The position numbers and the translations under genes were made by a program. A stretch of DNA of 64,000 bases from Pleurodeles waltl (taxonomy: Eukaryota; Chordata; Amphibia; Caudata; Salamandridae): assembly GCF_031143425.1 (NCBI RefSeq), contig NC_090445.1, positions 816,184,317-816,248,316 of the forward strand, written 5' to 3'. The notes under the pieces are model-generated. The model was given only the letters and a program-made list of their open reading frames with translations. It searched no databases and was not told the DNA's origin. Below are positions 1 to 10,890 of this stretch, in pieces. The stretch's first letter is position 1. Every line of letters starts with the position of its first letter.

Positions 1-710
1 TTACTCCCAGAGTCTGAGTGTGGAGTCCGAGGGCCCCAGCACATGAGATTTAAAAGACCTCAGTTGTTATAGTCAGGCACTGTACCTTCTGACATTCCTG
101 AGACACCTCTGGTGAGAATTTTTCATAATTACTGAATGTAAATCAAACCATTATCCCAAAACACCAAGCCTACTAAAAACAGTTATATAAACTCTCAGGG
201 AAATGTTGGAACTAGTATTAACTGAACATTTCTTTTGAATTTCTCACTGAACATGGAAGATTAAACCACCCTTTCTTACACTAAAGCTGTACTTGCTGGT
301 TTGTGATGAGCTATGCCTCACTTTAGTCACAATGAATGTGGTGTAGTGTATGGTGCTGGCTGACTACACTGCACTGGCAACTGGGGGCGTTATCTCCTTC
401 TGGAGGAGGCTCACTTACACTATGTCCTTGTTGGCTTGGATGTACATATATATATCCTGTTGAAGGCTTCGGCCAAAACGCGTAGACATTTGGTGGGGAC
501 AGCGTGTGTTTTTTGTATGGTGGGCACATTATTGATTTCCTTTTTTGTGCTTATGTACCAACTTTTGCGGGTTCTTATTTACCTGCATACAAATCTTTTT
601 CATTAAATAAGCAGCCGATTAAATTATTTAAAAGTGGTTTTTGATTATTTTACGAGCTGGTTTTGGATGATGTGCAGCCCTTGGTGTGCGATTACAATGC
701 ACCAGTTTCT

Positions 711-713
<3 letters not shown>
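1..713. other. Unassigned non-coding sequence
   Basis: No coding region is recognisable on either strand. At about 440-530 there is a stretch (GGCCAAAACGCGT at about 472-484, then a T-rich tract and AATAAG-type motifs near 606) that loosely resembles the 3' ends of Penelope-like elements. I saw no hammerhead core, so this resemblance is weak. The rest is AT-rich intergenic-type sequence. Confidence 0.4.

Positions 714-759
<46 letters not shown>
714..759. repeat. (TA)n microsatellite
   Basis: An uninterrupted alternating AT tract of about 45 bases. It is a simple repeat with no associated gene. Confidence 0.95.
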
Positions 760-761
<2 letters not shown>

Positions 762-1460
762 AATGACTCTGAGGAGAATGAATGGAAGTTATGTTATGGT
801 AACCTAGAAAATGTCCTGCAACCTAAAAAGGTATCCTAGCACTAAGGTAAATGGCTAGCAACTGCAGAAAAACTTAGTTAATGTATATAAAGTCAGGTCA
901 TTAAGGCTTGCCAGAAAGGAAGCAGCTGTTGTAGCTCCCTCACTAATACATTACAAAGTTTGGAGACTTTAACTGAAAAAGCAGTGACCAAGAAGCAATC
1001 AGAAGTACACAGATTCTAGTGAACATGTACATCGGAATATTCCTGTGCAAACATCATGGTCTCTGGCCATGAAGAGTTCGATGGGCTTGGCACAGAGATT
1101 TAAAAATTGACTGTTTGGAAATCGAAAGCCATTGAAAAGCATTTAGTGCAGCAGAAGCAGAAAACATCCGTGGCCATTATAAGGCCAATCTCTAAGCGGC
1201 ATTCTGATGGTGCGGAGACACTCCAGCAATCCTAGGGGAGAAGCCAGAGAAACAACTGACGTAGTCCAGGCAAATAAGAATTAATGCCTGAACTACTAAC
1301 GGACGAACTTGAGAAGGCAAGAAGCCATATCAAGGAAAAACAAATGGCAGACAGATGTTTAACCTGCAGATTATTTCTGCTTCCTTTTTGATTTTTCTTC
1401 CCTTGGGATCTCTCTGACTTTTTGGAACTCTTGCATCTTTATTGAACCTCACCCACAAGC
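760..1460 (+). other. Probable leader of a Gypsy-type element, upstream of gag
   Basis: No open frame of note lies here. The stretch sits directly 5' of a recognisable gag start, and the bases before the ATG at 1,461 (ACCTCACCCACAAGC) fit an untranslated leader. I could not place a primer-binding site or a 5' LTR for this copy, so the extent is an inference. Confidence 0.3.
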
Positions 1461-2520
1461 ATGTCTCAACCTGGGGATGCACCAACTGTTGCTACAAAAG
1501 TTGTGTTTGAGTTGGAGAAACTGGAGGAGTATACAGTGGCTCATCTTACAGAGTTTTGGAAGCCCTTTCCTGCCCAATCAAAAGCTCCGCTAGGAAGGAG
1601 GAGCTGCAAAGGGTACTGAGGGCCTGGGGGGCAGCTAAGGAGGCTAGGGGGCAACATAGGAGGAGGATGGGGGTGAGGAGGTGCAGAGCATAATCGAGGT
1701 TGTGTTGGGTAACCCTGTTCTGCCTGGGGGAGGGTCTCCAGGACAGGCAGTAGTGTTTTTTCCAAAGGTCTGTCCCCTGAGGGGTTGCAGGACAGAAAAG
1801 CAGAGATGGGGGCAGCATTTTGAATTAGAGAACCTTAAAATGTAGATGCAAAAGAGAAGATTGGCAATGGAGGAGAAAAAGACACTTTTGGCTCATGAGT
1901 TAGGTTTGAGGGAACTGGACCAAAAGCGCCAGTCCAGCAGAGATGGTGACAGCGGTACCTCAGTGCTGCCTTAAGAGGAGGGTATACATTCCAAAGGACT
2001 TCGTGAAGAATTACAAGAGGGAGGACAACATCTATCTGTGGTTTAAGGTGCATGAGCCAGCTTTCCACATGAACATGATAGCTGAAGCACATTGGGGGGC
2101 AGGTCTGTAGAAGTACTTTGAGTTAGAGGGAAGAGACACCCTGTCATCCTTAGGGGATCCTCAGGGACTCACTCACAAGATATGGTCTTACTCCTGAGCA
2201 ATACAAAGAAAAGTTTAGGTCATATGAGAAAAAGGAATCCCAAGCTTGGTTGGAATGTGTAGATTCTTTCTGCAGGTCACTGAATGGTTGGGTGAAGGGT
2301 AGTAAGGTGACAACTTATGAGGGGCTGTACAATTTGATTGCATGGGATCACTTCTATAGTCTTTGTTTTCCAGAGCTGCACCAGCACCTAATTGACAGCA
2401 AGCTGACTGACCCCAGGAAGATTGCTTAGGAAGCAGACTGGTGGGAGTGCACCAGGGTCCAAAAGAGGTATGGGGGCGACTCAGGGTCCCCACGAGAAGA
2501 AGTAGAGGGGATGTAGGAGG
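1461..2520 (+). pseudogene. gag: Gypsy LTR retrotransposon gag with SCAN-like capsid domain (broken)
   Basis: The frame starts MSQPGDAPTVATK..ELEKLEEYTVAHL, then shifts at about 1,560 into a frame reading SARKEELQRVLRAWGAAKEA. Further frames follow with AMEEKKTLLAHELGLRELDQ (about 1,865-1,930) and IPKDFVKNYKRED..WFKVHEPAFHM..EAHWGAGL (about 1,985-2,110). The last part (about 2,195-2,420) reads TPEQYKEKFRSY..SQAWLECVDSFCRSLNGWVKG..YEGLYNLIAWDHFYSLCFPELHQHLIDSKLTDP. This is the SCAN-type fold: helix, W, then the FPELxxHLxDS block. SCAN domains are known to derive from the capsid of Gmr1-like Gypsy elements, and this gag is of that type. At least three frameshifts and several stops make it non-functional. 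No protease, RT or integrase follows in the same strand. A relative on the opposite strand lies at 9.8-10.7 kb. Confidence 0.8.
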
Positions 2521-4474
2521 CTGGCTCTCTATGTAGTGTGCAAAGCTAGGCACACTGTGCAGGGGGTCCAGGAAACCAAACGTTGGTTTCCAGAGGTAAA
2601 GCTAGATCACCTAATGCTCTCATTTTTTAGGTAGTTTGGTCGAGCAGTTAGGATAATCTTGGAGAAGTGCAAAGCATTTGTTGTACTCACAGTATCAATC
2701 ATGCATCTCACACATTCAAAGGAGAAACTGGAGGCCAATTTATAAAAAATACTTCCGATTTTTATATGAATTTTAAGAGCAAGATTATCAAAATTTGTTA
2801 AGTACTTTTGAAGATATGGATTTTTCAATTTTTAATAAATGCAGTCTTTCTGTGCATAATTATGCAGCATAGGAATTAATAGACAGCTGCTATTAAAAAT
2901 GCATATAAAATCATACAGTTGGTTTACTAAGTTCCGCTTTTGCAAATTGGTCGAGGTCATCGGTGGGCATAGTGTGCCAGCTGGAGAAGTTCAGGCTGCT
3001 CCCAATTCCATCGGAAGCAACGGTGGAAAGTCTCTTAGAGCTGGTGCAGGCCACTGAGGCGGACCATTCGGAAAATGTCTGTTCTTGCAGATTTAAAGCT
3101 GCTGCCTGGGGGTCCCCCTGTAGTGTTGAGGTCACAAGGGGTGAGGGACCCTTGGGGCACAGCTGATTCTTCATTGCAGTGCACAGGGCGCTCAGGTGCC
3201 GAGCGAATCGGTGAGCCAGAGGCTGTGAGCAAAGGAGCCCTTTAGAGCTGGAAGTAGGTCTCTTTGTCGGGGTCGCTCACAGGACAACAGAGGCACTCTG
3301 GTGGGAGGTCCACGGTGTTCCTGAAGCCCCTCACCTGTGGATTCCTCCTGATCCTTTTTCAGGTCTGGAGGAGCTGGAGGGTGCTGTGCCACCAAACTTG
3401 GCACACTTGCTTGGTTTGTCCTGGTGGTTGTTGCTGTATCATCGGGTCTGACTGCAATTTCTAGTTCAGGAGAAATCGGCCAGTCAGTAAAGTGATCCTG
3501 ACTAGGTTGTTGTTTCTTGGTTTGTTGCAGAGTGGTACTGGCAATTGTTGCAGTGTAGCGGTCCTCTGGGTTTCCTGAGGTTAGTCCAGTGTCCAGCTTC
3601 TCCGCAGCGATGATTGTCTGGTCTGGGTGCAGCAGGCAGGGTTTGGCACCTCTTCTTGGTGCAGCAGGTCCACAGTTCTTGTGCCTTGAATCTTCTTTTG
3701 GCTGGTCTTCTTTGTGTCCTTCAAATCTGAATTCTTGGTCCTGGGATGCCCACTAAATACTGAATTTAGTGAGTGTTTTAGGGGGAACCTGGTAGTGTCC
3801 AATGGAACACTTACCTTTGGGTGGCTACACCCACTATAGTGACCACTTCCTGTGGAGAGGGCTACTTCCCTATACCTAATTGGCTATTTTCCTTCCATCT
3901 ACGATGGAGGAAATAAAATGGAGGATTCACCTCACAGGCAACACATTAGGGGTGGTACAGGCCAGGTGGGGTCAGTCCTCCTACACTTTGTGTGGTTTCC
4001 CACCTTTGCTCCAGCCAAAAGTGGGGGTTTGCAAATGAGAAGGCCATCTGCTGCTAGCAGCAGGCCTGGGGGTTGAGTTTCAACAGCAGTATCCCTTAGA
4101 AGTTTACCATCAGGTCAGTAAACATTCCTGAGGGATTGGGTGCTAGCTCCTTCACTCAGGAAGGGAATTGTTTTACAAACCAGAGAGACAGGGCTCTACT
4201 TCAAGATTTGAATATTGGCTGTCTGGAGGTAGCATGCTGGATAGAATGAGTCAGCAACCATGCCAGGATAGTGAGCTTTTGCAGGGGGCAATTCTAAGGT
4301 GACCCATGGGTACATTTAGAGGTAAATCTAATACTGATACCTATTTAAATATATAATTCTGAGTTCTTTGATACGAAACAACCCAGGGTTCAGAGTGGCC
4401 ATCATGTAGCTGAGAAACTCGCTTTGACCAGTGTCCAGCACATGTATTAAAATGCCTGCTCTGTTCACTCTCTA
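2521..4474. other. Unassigned repeat-like sequence, possibly LTR-derived
   Basis: No protein family can be recognised in six frames, and the short open frames are chance. From about 2,940 the base composition becomes GC-richer, with G+T-rich runs and a block near 3,810-3,900 (TGGGTGGCTACACCC). This resembles the interior of the long LTRs elsewhere in the window, but I could not align it end to end. Treat it as probable decayed LTR or internal sequence. Confidence 0.25.
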
Positions 4475-4985
4475 TGTCCCAGATTTAGCAAAGACACAGT
4501 GGGGCATGTTGCTCAAGCAGATATGCCCTCACATATAATATTGAGCACCCTGGCTTATGGCTGTAAGGCCTGCCAGAGGGGTGTCTTACCCATAGTACAT
4601 TCAGTGTATGGTGGACAGGGCACACAGGCAGTGGGCCATGTCGAGTTTGTGTTTTAGGTTTGCACCAGGACACTCAGCCTGCAATGGCAGTGCTGGGTGC
4701 ATCTGGATGCATGGCCCTAGAGGGTGGCACAATCAGTATTGCTGTCCTCAGGGGCCTACTCATAGTACCCCATGCCATGGGCACATATGTGCCCACTTAC
4801 TAGGGGCCTTTAGTGGTAGCTACGGGTGTATCCAATTGTGCCAATGCATCACAACGGTTTTAGGGAAAGAGCTCTGGCCCAGGGAACGTGGTTAGCAGGG
4901 GACCCTGGGGACTGCAAGTTCTAGGCTACATCAAACCTAAGGCAAAAAGTGGGGCCTTACCATGTCAAAAAGAGGCCTTTTCTCA
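4475..4985. repeat. LTR-like fragment related to the 3' portion of the 6-13 kb LTRs
   Basis: The block order matches the right part of the LTR at 6,263-8,414: a CCACTCATAGTA/ATGCCATGGG block, CTTACTAGGGGCC (about 4,796), TTGTGCCAATGC, TTTTAGGGAAAGAGC and GGTTAGCAGG (about 4,890). The corresponding LTR words are CTACTGGGAACC, TGTGCCAATTGAG, TTTTAGGGATCAAGC and TGGTTAGCAGTGG. Identity is low, so this is a related LTR subfamily rather than the same one. The exact ends were not found. Confidence 0.4.
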
Positions 4986-5329
4986 TAGAGGGTGAGGGTA
5001 AGCGTGGGGGTCTCTGTTGCTGGATGATAATACTCCTGAATTTTCGGTGATTGATGCTGGTGTTGTTGTCTTTTGGGGTGTGTCTACTCATGGCCTGTGA
5101 TGTGTATACTATTGGCAGGTGCTAATTTTCAACCTTATAGTGGTGCCTTGTGGAGCCACTGATGGAATTCAAGATGTGGAAGATGTACCATTCTGTACCA
5201 GTCAAGCCCTGAGAATCACCTTCAAACATGGATGTCGAACCTCGGGCCTAATTTAGACCTCGGCGGACAAGTTACTCCGTCTCAACAGCTTGAAACCCCC
5301 ATCCAAGTTTCTCCCTTCCTCTACTAGGG

Positions 5330-5930
5330 ATACAGTGATTGATGAGCTTCATTGACCGGTCACTTTGGATCTGTAGAAATTGGAAGATCAGCTTCGGGTA
5401 GGCAGCAGATGTAGGCATTAATTTGATCTAACACAAAAGGACAGAGAGGCAATCAGGACCCTTCACAGTGATTCAAGTATTGTAATTTGTGAAATGGATA
5501 AGGGGGGGGGAATGTTGTCATCATGGACAAGAAGGATTGTATGAATGAGATTGGAAGACAGTTCCAGGATGAGACCTGTTATGAAAGATTAAGGGGTAAT
5601 CCCATACCCAATACTGAGAGATTAATTAATTCAAGATTATGTGAGTGCCAAGAGACATGTCTGATTAGTGATTCTGAGGACAAATATTTGAAGCTAAACT
5701 CATCCAGGTACCCTTATACCTATATACTACCAAAGATATATAAGACATGGTCCTTCCCTCCAGGGAGACCTATAATTTCAGAAAAATACAAACACAAAAA
5801 CTGACAGTAGGTAACATCAGCTTTTGCCAGACAAAGTTTCTACTATATAGAGGACAGATTGTTTTGCAGTGGACCCTCACCCATATATGTCTATGTGGCA
5901 TGCTCCATGATCAACTCCTCATCTGGTAAA
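5330..5930 (+). pseudogene. Penelope-like element reverse transcriptase, N-terminal fragment
   Basis: Reading DLTQKDREAIRTLHSDSSIVICEMDKGG (about 5,425-5,508), then a frameshift, then NVVIMDKKDCMNEIGRQFQD..CYERLRGNPIPNTERLI..YLKLNSSRYPYTYILPKIYK..FPPGRPIIS (about 5,511-5,785). Known for the family: Penelope RTs carry an N-terminal IVxxxDKGGxVVVMD block, then a YxxEIxRQLxDxxxY block, then LPKIHKxxxxPPGRPIVS at the start of the RT fingers. All three blocks are present in order, which makes the call firm. The frame change lies in a run of nine G at 5,502-5,510, so a single-base slippage in the homopolymer would explain it. The RT catalytic YxDD and the GIY-YIG endonuclease are absent, so this is a truncated relic. 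Confidence 0.8.
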
Positions 5931-6257
5931 AGTAACAGTAATTTTGCTAATGGGTGGGCTCAACCGCTCTTGTGGGGGAGAAGTTTGTTTGGAGGTTTGC
6001 AGGTGTTAGACAAGGGGACTGGAAAATGCGGCACTTAAGAAATGCCTAAAGTTGCTAGATTAATTTTTTATTATGAAAAACAACATTGGCATTTGGTTCC
6101 AAACTGAAAATTGGGCATATAGGAGAGTTTAATGGCCTCCCGGCACAAATTATTAAGTATTGATCATTTTTATTGCAAATTAATGTAAGAAAGTGTTACA
6201 CATTCATACCATCCATACCCTCACGCAAACACTAATACTGTCACGTTTGGTATCACC
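5931..6257. other. Unassigned sequence
   Basis: AT-rich flank between the Penelope-like fragment and the LTR element. I see nothing coding or structured in it. Confidence 0.5.
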
Positions 6258-6262
6258 AGCAT
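6258..6262. repeat. Target-site duplication AGCAT, left
   Basis: Five bases immediately outside the left LTR, identical to those at 13,080-13,084. They prove that both LTRs belong to one insertion. Confidence 0.9.
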
Positions 6263-8414
6263 TGTTAGTAATTGGGTCCCTAATTTGCAGAGGTATGTAC
6301 CCTGTCTAAGTAGGGGCCACTGTCCTAGTCAGGGTAAGTCACAACACAACCTAAATTATCCTGTGCTCACCCTCTAGTAGCCTGGCACATAGCAGATGGG
6401 CTTAACTCAGAAGGCAATGTGTAAAGTATTTGTGCAATAACTCATAAAATAAGACAGTGAAAACACCACAAAAAGACTCCATGCCAGGTTAAAAAATAGA
6501 TTATGATTTGATAAATCAAGACCAAGATCACAAAAGTCTAATACAGAGATCCTGAGATGTGCAATTTTACACATTTAGGTGGAAATAGGCCAGAGAAGCA
6601 CAAAGCGCCAGCTATGGTTATCTGGTCATGCTGGACCGGGATAAACTCATAATTTCAGGCCAACCATGATGAAGTACAGACCAGCTACAGGGACCCACTC
6701 AGGCCTGCTGAACACAGTACCTTAAATTCTGGTGGGTGACCTGTGCATCGCTGCTTTGCAAGGATTCACATCATCCGGCATTGGTTCCGAGGAGCTGTGC
6801 AGCGAGGCTTTGCAGAGCTTGGCGTCTCTTTGTGTCGACCCCGGGGACTAGTTCGGCATGGCCTTGCAGGGCTTGGTGTTGCTTCGCGCTGATCCTGGGG
6901 AGCTGTGTGGTGAGGCTCTGCAGGGCTTGGCATCACTGAGTGTTAGTTCTGATGGCTGGAAGCTGTGCAGCAAGGCTTTGCAATGCTTGGCGTTGCTCTG
7001 CTGCAGTTCCGATGAACACCACAGAAGGTAGAGCACCTTAAGCCCCCCACTTCCAAGGCAGGGCAGACTAACAGTTTGTAGAGTCCAAGTAAAGACGGAT
7101 CAAGTCTTTGATGTCCGTGAGACTTGAGAACAGGACGCAAGCTGACAAGCCCTTGGAAATCACTTTTGATGGGAAGGCGGAGTCCTTCAAGTAGAGTCAG
7201 GGAGCAGTAGTCAACAGGGCATTAAGCAGAAAAGCAGTCCCTCCAGAAAACCTGTCCAGTTGAGACCTTTGGGCAGCACCACAGTTCTTCTGACAGATTC
7301 AAGTTGCAGGCTCAGAACTATCTGATTTGAAGGGGGCAAAGACGCAGTAGATATAACCAAATATGACTTTGAAGTGGGGGAGACTTCAAATAGCGGTATT
7401 GAAGTGCACCAGTTCCCCTTTCAGCCCAGTCCTGTCTGCCAGGGACTCTGTGGGGGTTATCAGTCTTTTGAATGGGGTCAGACCACTAGCCTTTGAAGTG
7501 TAAGGGACAGCTCATCCACCCTGCCTGCCCAGGAAGACTCATCAGTATGCAGATAAATACAGATGCAGCAGAGCGGCCTGTGTTTATTGCTGTCTAGATG
7601 TAATGCACAAGAGGAGCTGTCACCCAGCAGAGACCAGACTTGAACTGGAGACAGGCTGTCAGGCACAGAGAGCAGTAAGTACAAAGAAATGCCTACTTTC
7701 TAACAGTGGCATTTCAAAAATAGTAATATTAAATCCAACTTTACCAGTAAGCAGGGTTTCTTACTACCATTCCAACCATACCAAACATGACAATGTCAAT
7801 CCTTATAGATCAGAAATTACCATTTAACAGTATATACAGGAATTCCCAATGCTGGCTTATGAGAGGAGCAAGCTTCACAATAGTGAAAAATGACTTTGGG
7901 AGATTTTCACTACCAGGACATGTAAAACTTACAAGCACAAGTCCTGCCTTTTAGATACATTGCACCCTTCCCCATGAGTCATATAGGTCCCAACTTAGAG
8001 GTAGCTTATATGAAATAAAAAGGGAGTTTAGGGCTTGGCAAAGGGTTTTAAATGCCAAATCGGAGTGGCAGTGAAACCGCACACACAGGCTCTGCAATGG
8101 CAGGCCTGAGACATGGTTAAGGGGCTACCTATATGGGTGGCAAAATCAGTGTTGCAGACCCACAAGTATCATTTAATTTACATGCCCTGGACTCATGTAG
8201 TGCACTCTACTGGGAACCTGCAGGTAAACTAAATGTGCCAATTGAGTACGAGCCAATGTTACCATGTTTTAGGGATCAAGCACATGCACTTTAGCACTGG
8301 TTAGCAGTGGTAAATTGCCCAGAGTCCTTAAGCCACCAAAAAATGAGGTCAGAAAAAGAGGAATAAGAAGGCAAAAAGTTTTGGTGACCCTCCAGAGAGG
8401 GACATTTCCCAACA
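6263..8414 (-). repeat. Left LTR (3' LTR of the minus-strand element), about 2.15 kb
   Basis: Begins TGTTAGTAATTGGGTCCC and ends CATTTCCCAACA. It matches 10,891-13,079 throughout, for example TAGCGGTATTGAAGTGCACC at about 7,392 and 12,060. It contains a 54-60-bp tandem array (about 6,770-7,015). By eye the two LTRs differ at perhaps one base in six, plus indels, so they have diverged for a long time. Regulatory sequences cannot be assigned safely. Confidence 0.92.
6770..7015. repeat. LTR-internal tandem array, ~54-60-bp unit (left copy)
   Basis: Four degenerate units with the core AGCTGTGCAGCGAGGCTTTG, starting near 6,793, 6,848, 6,900 and 6,960. The unit is close to 54 bp (18 codons), which keeps several frames open by chance. 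Confidence 0.8.
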
Positions 8415-8428
8415 CAACCCCCTTCCAG
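8415..8428 (-). other. Polypurine tract of the LTR element
   Basis: On the minus strand the bases directly before the 3' LTR read GGAAGGGGGTTG, then TGTTGGG of the LTR. A purine-rich run abutting the 3' LTR is the plus-strand DNA primer site of LTR retrotransposons. It gives the element's polarity independently of gag. Confidence 0.75.
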
Positions 8429-8429
8429 C

Positions 8430-9136
8430 CTATAGCCAGGGTAGACTAATCAATACATTGATGGACTTCCCTGCTTAGGGTGATAGAAAATGGATAATGG
8501 TCTACTGCTGCAGGGGCATTTGCCAGTTCTATGCCTCTCTGAAACCAGTTGGACCCCTCTGTCTACACTCTCGGGGACCACTGATTTGATCCATGGAGAA
8601 ACCTTCTCCTTATCTGTTGACCCAATCTGTGCAGCACCTAACCTTAGCATGCCCCTAGTTGGCAGACAACACCACCATGGCCAACAAAGCGATGTGGCCC
8701 ATTTCACCCCTTGGGTCTGATTTAGTCCCCAACCCAGTGAAAACTCTGTCCATAAGGACAGCAACCAACAGAGGCCACTGACAGCTGTCTTTGTCAAGAG
8801 CCAGGCCCCAGGCAATGCAGGGCTCTGAAAGTTCTCAGAGTGGGGAGAAGTAGCCTCAGGTGATTGGACCCTTTCTCCACTTCACCTCCCACCAGTTCAG
8901 AGGTGGTAGCCTGAAACTTGTCCTTCAACCTAGGGTCTATATCCTTAGGCTGAATAGGGGGCAGAGGTGAATCCTCCCTCACCCTGCCCCTACATGTTGG
9001 CTCCCGTACCCTCCTCTGGTGAGTGGTACTTCCACACAACTGAACAATCAGGGAGCCCTAAGAGTCCCTCCTTCCCCCTTCTCCTGCCACCATGGGTAAC
9101 TCATTCCCCAGAATGTAGTCTATGGGCATCTGGGGA
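8430..9136 (-). other. Decayed internal sequence of the Gypsy element, downstream of protease
   Basis: Open frames are short and no RT, RNase H or integrase motif is visible on the minus strand. The stretch connects the protease remnant to the polypurine tract, so it marks where pol would be and is missing. Confidence 0.4.
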
Positions 9137-9412
9137 CTAACTATGACACTTCCCTGGGTCACCTTCCCACCCCACTCCAAGGATACCAGGGCCATAGGGC
9201 AGAAAATAATCCTCCCCATGGGCTGGGGTCACCCTACACACTTGGCCAGTGTAGCTATTGGACTGCTCTGGAGAAAATAGTTTCTCCACTGTCATGGCAT
9301 GACTAGCCCTGGTGTCCCTCAGAGCAGTGACTGGGACCCTGTTTACTCCCACCTGGTGGAAGTGGTGACTCCCACCCTCAGCGATCACAGCTCCTCTGAG
9401 TCTATCTCCCAA
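9137..9412 (-). pseudogene. pro: Retropepsin-like aspartic protease remnant of the Gypsy element
   Basis: The frame reads VNRVPVTALRDTRASHAMTVEKLF..NSYTGQVCRVTPAHGEDYFLP. The block VTALRDTGAS followed by a hydrophobic strand is the active-site loop of retroviral-type aspartic proteases. Here the conserved glycine of D-T-G-A-S is arginine (D-T-R-A-S), which should inactivate the enzyme. It follows gag on the same strand, as expected for gag-pro order. Only the N-terminal half is readable before the frame decays. The call rests on one motif plus context. Confidence 0.6.
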
Positions 9413-9798
9413 CTGAGGGAGATTATGGTATCATCTATGACCTGCCCCTGGGGACTATTAGCCCCTAATGCCACCTTGGCCACCCTTGTGGAGGTCCCAC
9501 CAGTGGTGCTTCCTTTAGACAGAGTCCCCATGGGTGTCTTCTAGATGGGAGCACTCAATGCAGAGGGTTTGGAAATGGGGTGCCCCGGGCCACCGCCCAC
9601 CTGAACCACCCCCTTTTCTCAGATGGTGCATGGGAACTCTTTCCTACCCCCTTACTCTTGAACTTGTCTGGGACATCTGTAACCTCCCCCTCAATCTCTT
9701 AGGGGGAACCTGAACCACCAAGTAACTTTTTGGACACTCTGATGCTAGCCCAGAGATCTGCCTTCTCAATAAGTTTCCTGGGATGAGTCAGCTTACTG

Positions 9799-10720
9799 TC
9801 ATCTAGGTGCTAGCGCAACTTTGAAAAACAGATACTGGGCATGTGCTCTCTTAGGATTAATTTTGTACAATCCAGCATAATCATTGACTTTGATGCCCCA
9901 TTCCCAGCCATTCATTGTCTTACTGGAGTAATCAATTAAATCTACCAAGGATTGGTTGGGGAGCTTCTGACTGTCCCTGAATCTTTGCTGATACTTCTCT
10001 GGGGTTAGTCCAAATTTGGCAAGTAATATGGCTTTCATAGGAGTGTGCTTGGTCTGGTCTCCAACCTCTAATGCTAGAAGTATGTCCCTCCCAATTGTTG
10101 TCATGTATTTCCACAGACCCCCCATCCCCAACCAGTGCTCTTCAGTGTAACTTCATAAGCAGAAAACCACTTATCAATGTCATCTCTTACCCCATAACTT
10201 GGGCACCAAATCCTTGGGTACACAAACTCTCTTGTCTCCTTTGGGTACTGTATATATGCTGCTAACATCACTGCTGGAATCCACCTGCCTGGCCTTGAGT
10301 TCCAGCTCTTTTGGACTCAATTTGTGAGCCAACAAATGTTTTTTCACAGCCAAGGCTCTTTCAGCCTCTGCTCACTTGGCTTCCCTTTCTGCTTATTTCT
10401 CCACCATTTTTAATTTTGCCACCTATAGCTGGAATCATCTCTTCTCTCTCCTTTTCTCTGGGGTCAGACCATAACTAGATACACTGCCTCCTGCCCTCAC
10501 AGGTAGCACAAATCCTAGGGTGCCACCCTCAACTGCTGCAGGTAGCTCCTCGGAAGAGCCATTCACAGGCTCCCCCAACTCCTCATCCTCTTGGGAGTGG
10601 GACTCTGCCAGCCTTCTTGGTGGCTCCTTGGGCAGATACCCCCATTTCTTTGCAAAAGCTTTTCAACTGGTTAACTGTGTGCTCCTCTAGCTTAGCCAGG
10701 TTCAAACTCCATGGCGCCAT
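9799..10720 (-). pseudogene. gag: Gypsy gag with SCAN-like capsid domain (broken)
   Basis: The start at 10,720 reads MAPWSLNLAKLEEHTVNQL..FCKEMGVSAQGATKKA, comparable with LEKLEEYTVAHL in the gag at 1,461. After stops, a second open segment (10,131-9,799) reads AILLAKFGLTPEKYQQRF..LPNQSLVDLIDYSSKTMNGWEWGIKVNDYAGLYKI. This aligns with LTPEQYKEKF..SFCRSLNGWVKGSKVTTYEGLYNL of the + strand gag and is the first half of the SCAN-like capsid fold. The distal helix (FPELxxHL) is missing, replaced by an unrelated tail. Gag packages the element RNA into cytoplasmic particles. This copy is inactive, with several stops between 10,580 and 10,135. Confidence 0.78.
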
Positions 10721-10870
10721 TTGTAGAACCAGCCAGAGACATGATATATAGGATCTATTAAAAATGCAAAGTAGAGAAAATTGCAGAAGAAAACAAATCA
10801 AAAGGGCCTTTAAATGTGGATTGGTAGTGTATATGCATCTATTGTATAGCACTGCACAAGGACAAGTCAT

Positions 10871-10890
10871 ACCTCACTGCTGACCACCAA
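10871..10890 (-). other. Putative primer-binding site next to the 5' LTR
   Basis: On the minus strand the bases just inside the 5' LTR read TTGGTGGTCAGCAGTGAGGT. A TGG start one base after the LTR end is what a tRNA 3'-CCA primer needs. I cannot name the tRNA from the sequence alone. Confidence 0.5.

Noticed and set aside
440..530. Possible hammerhead ribozyme of a Penelope-like 3' end (GGCCAAAACGCGT region)
   Set aside because: I could not find the CTGATGA and GAAA core elements needed for a hammerhead, so the similarity is only superficial.
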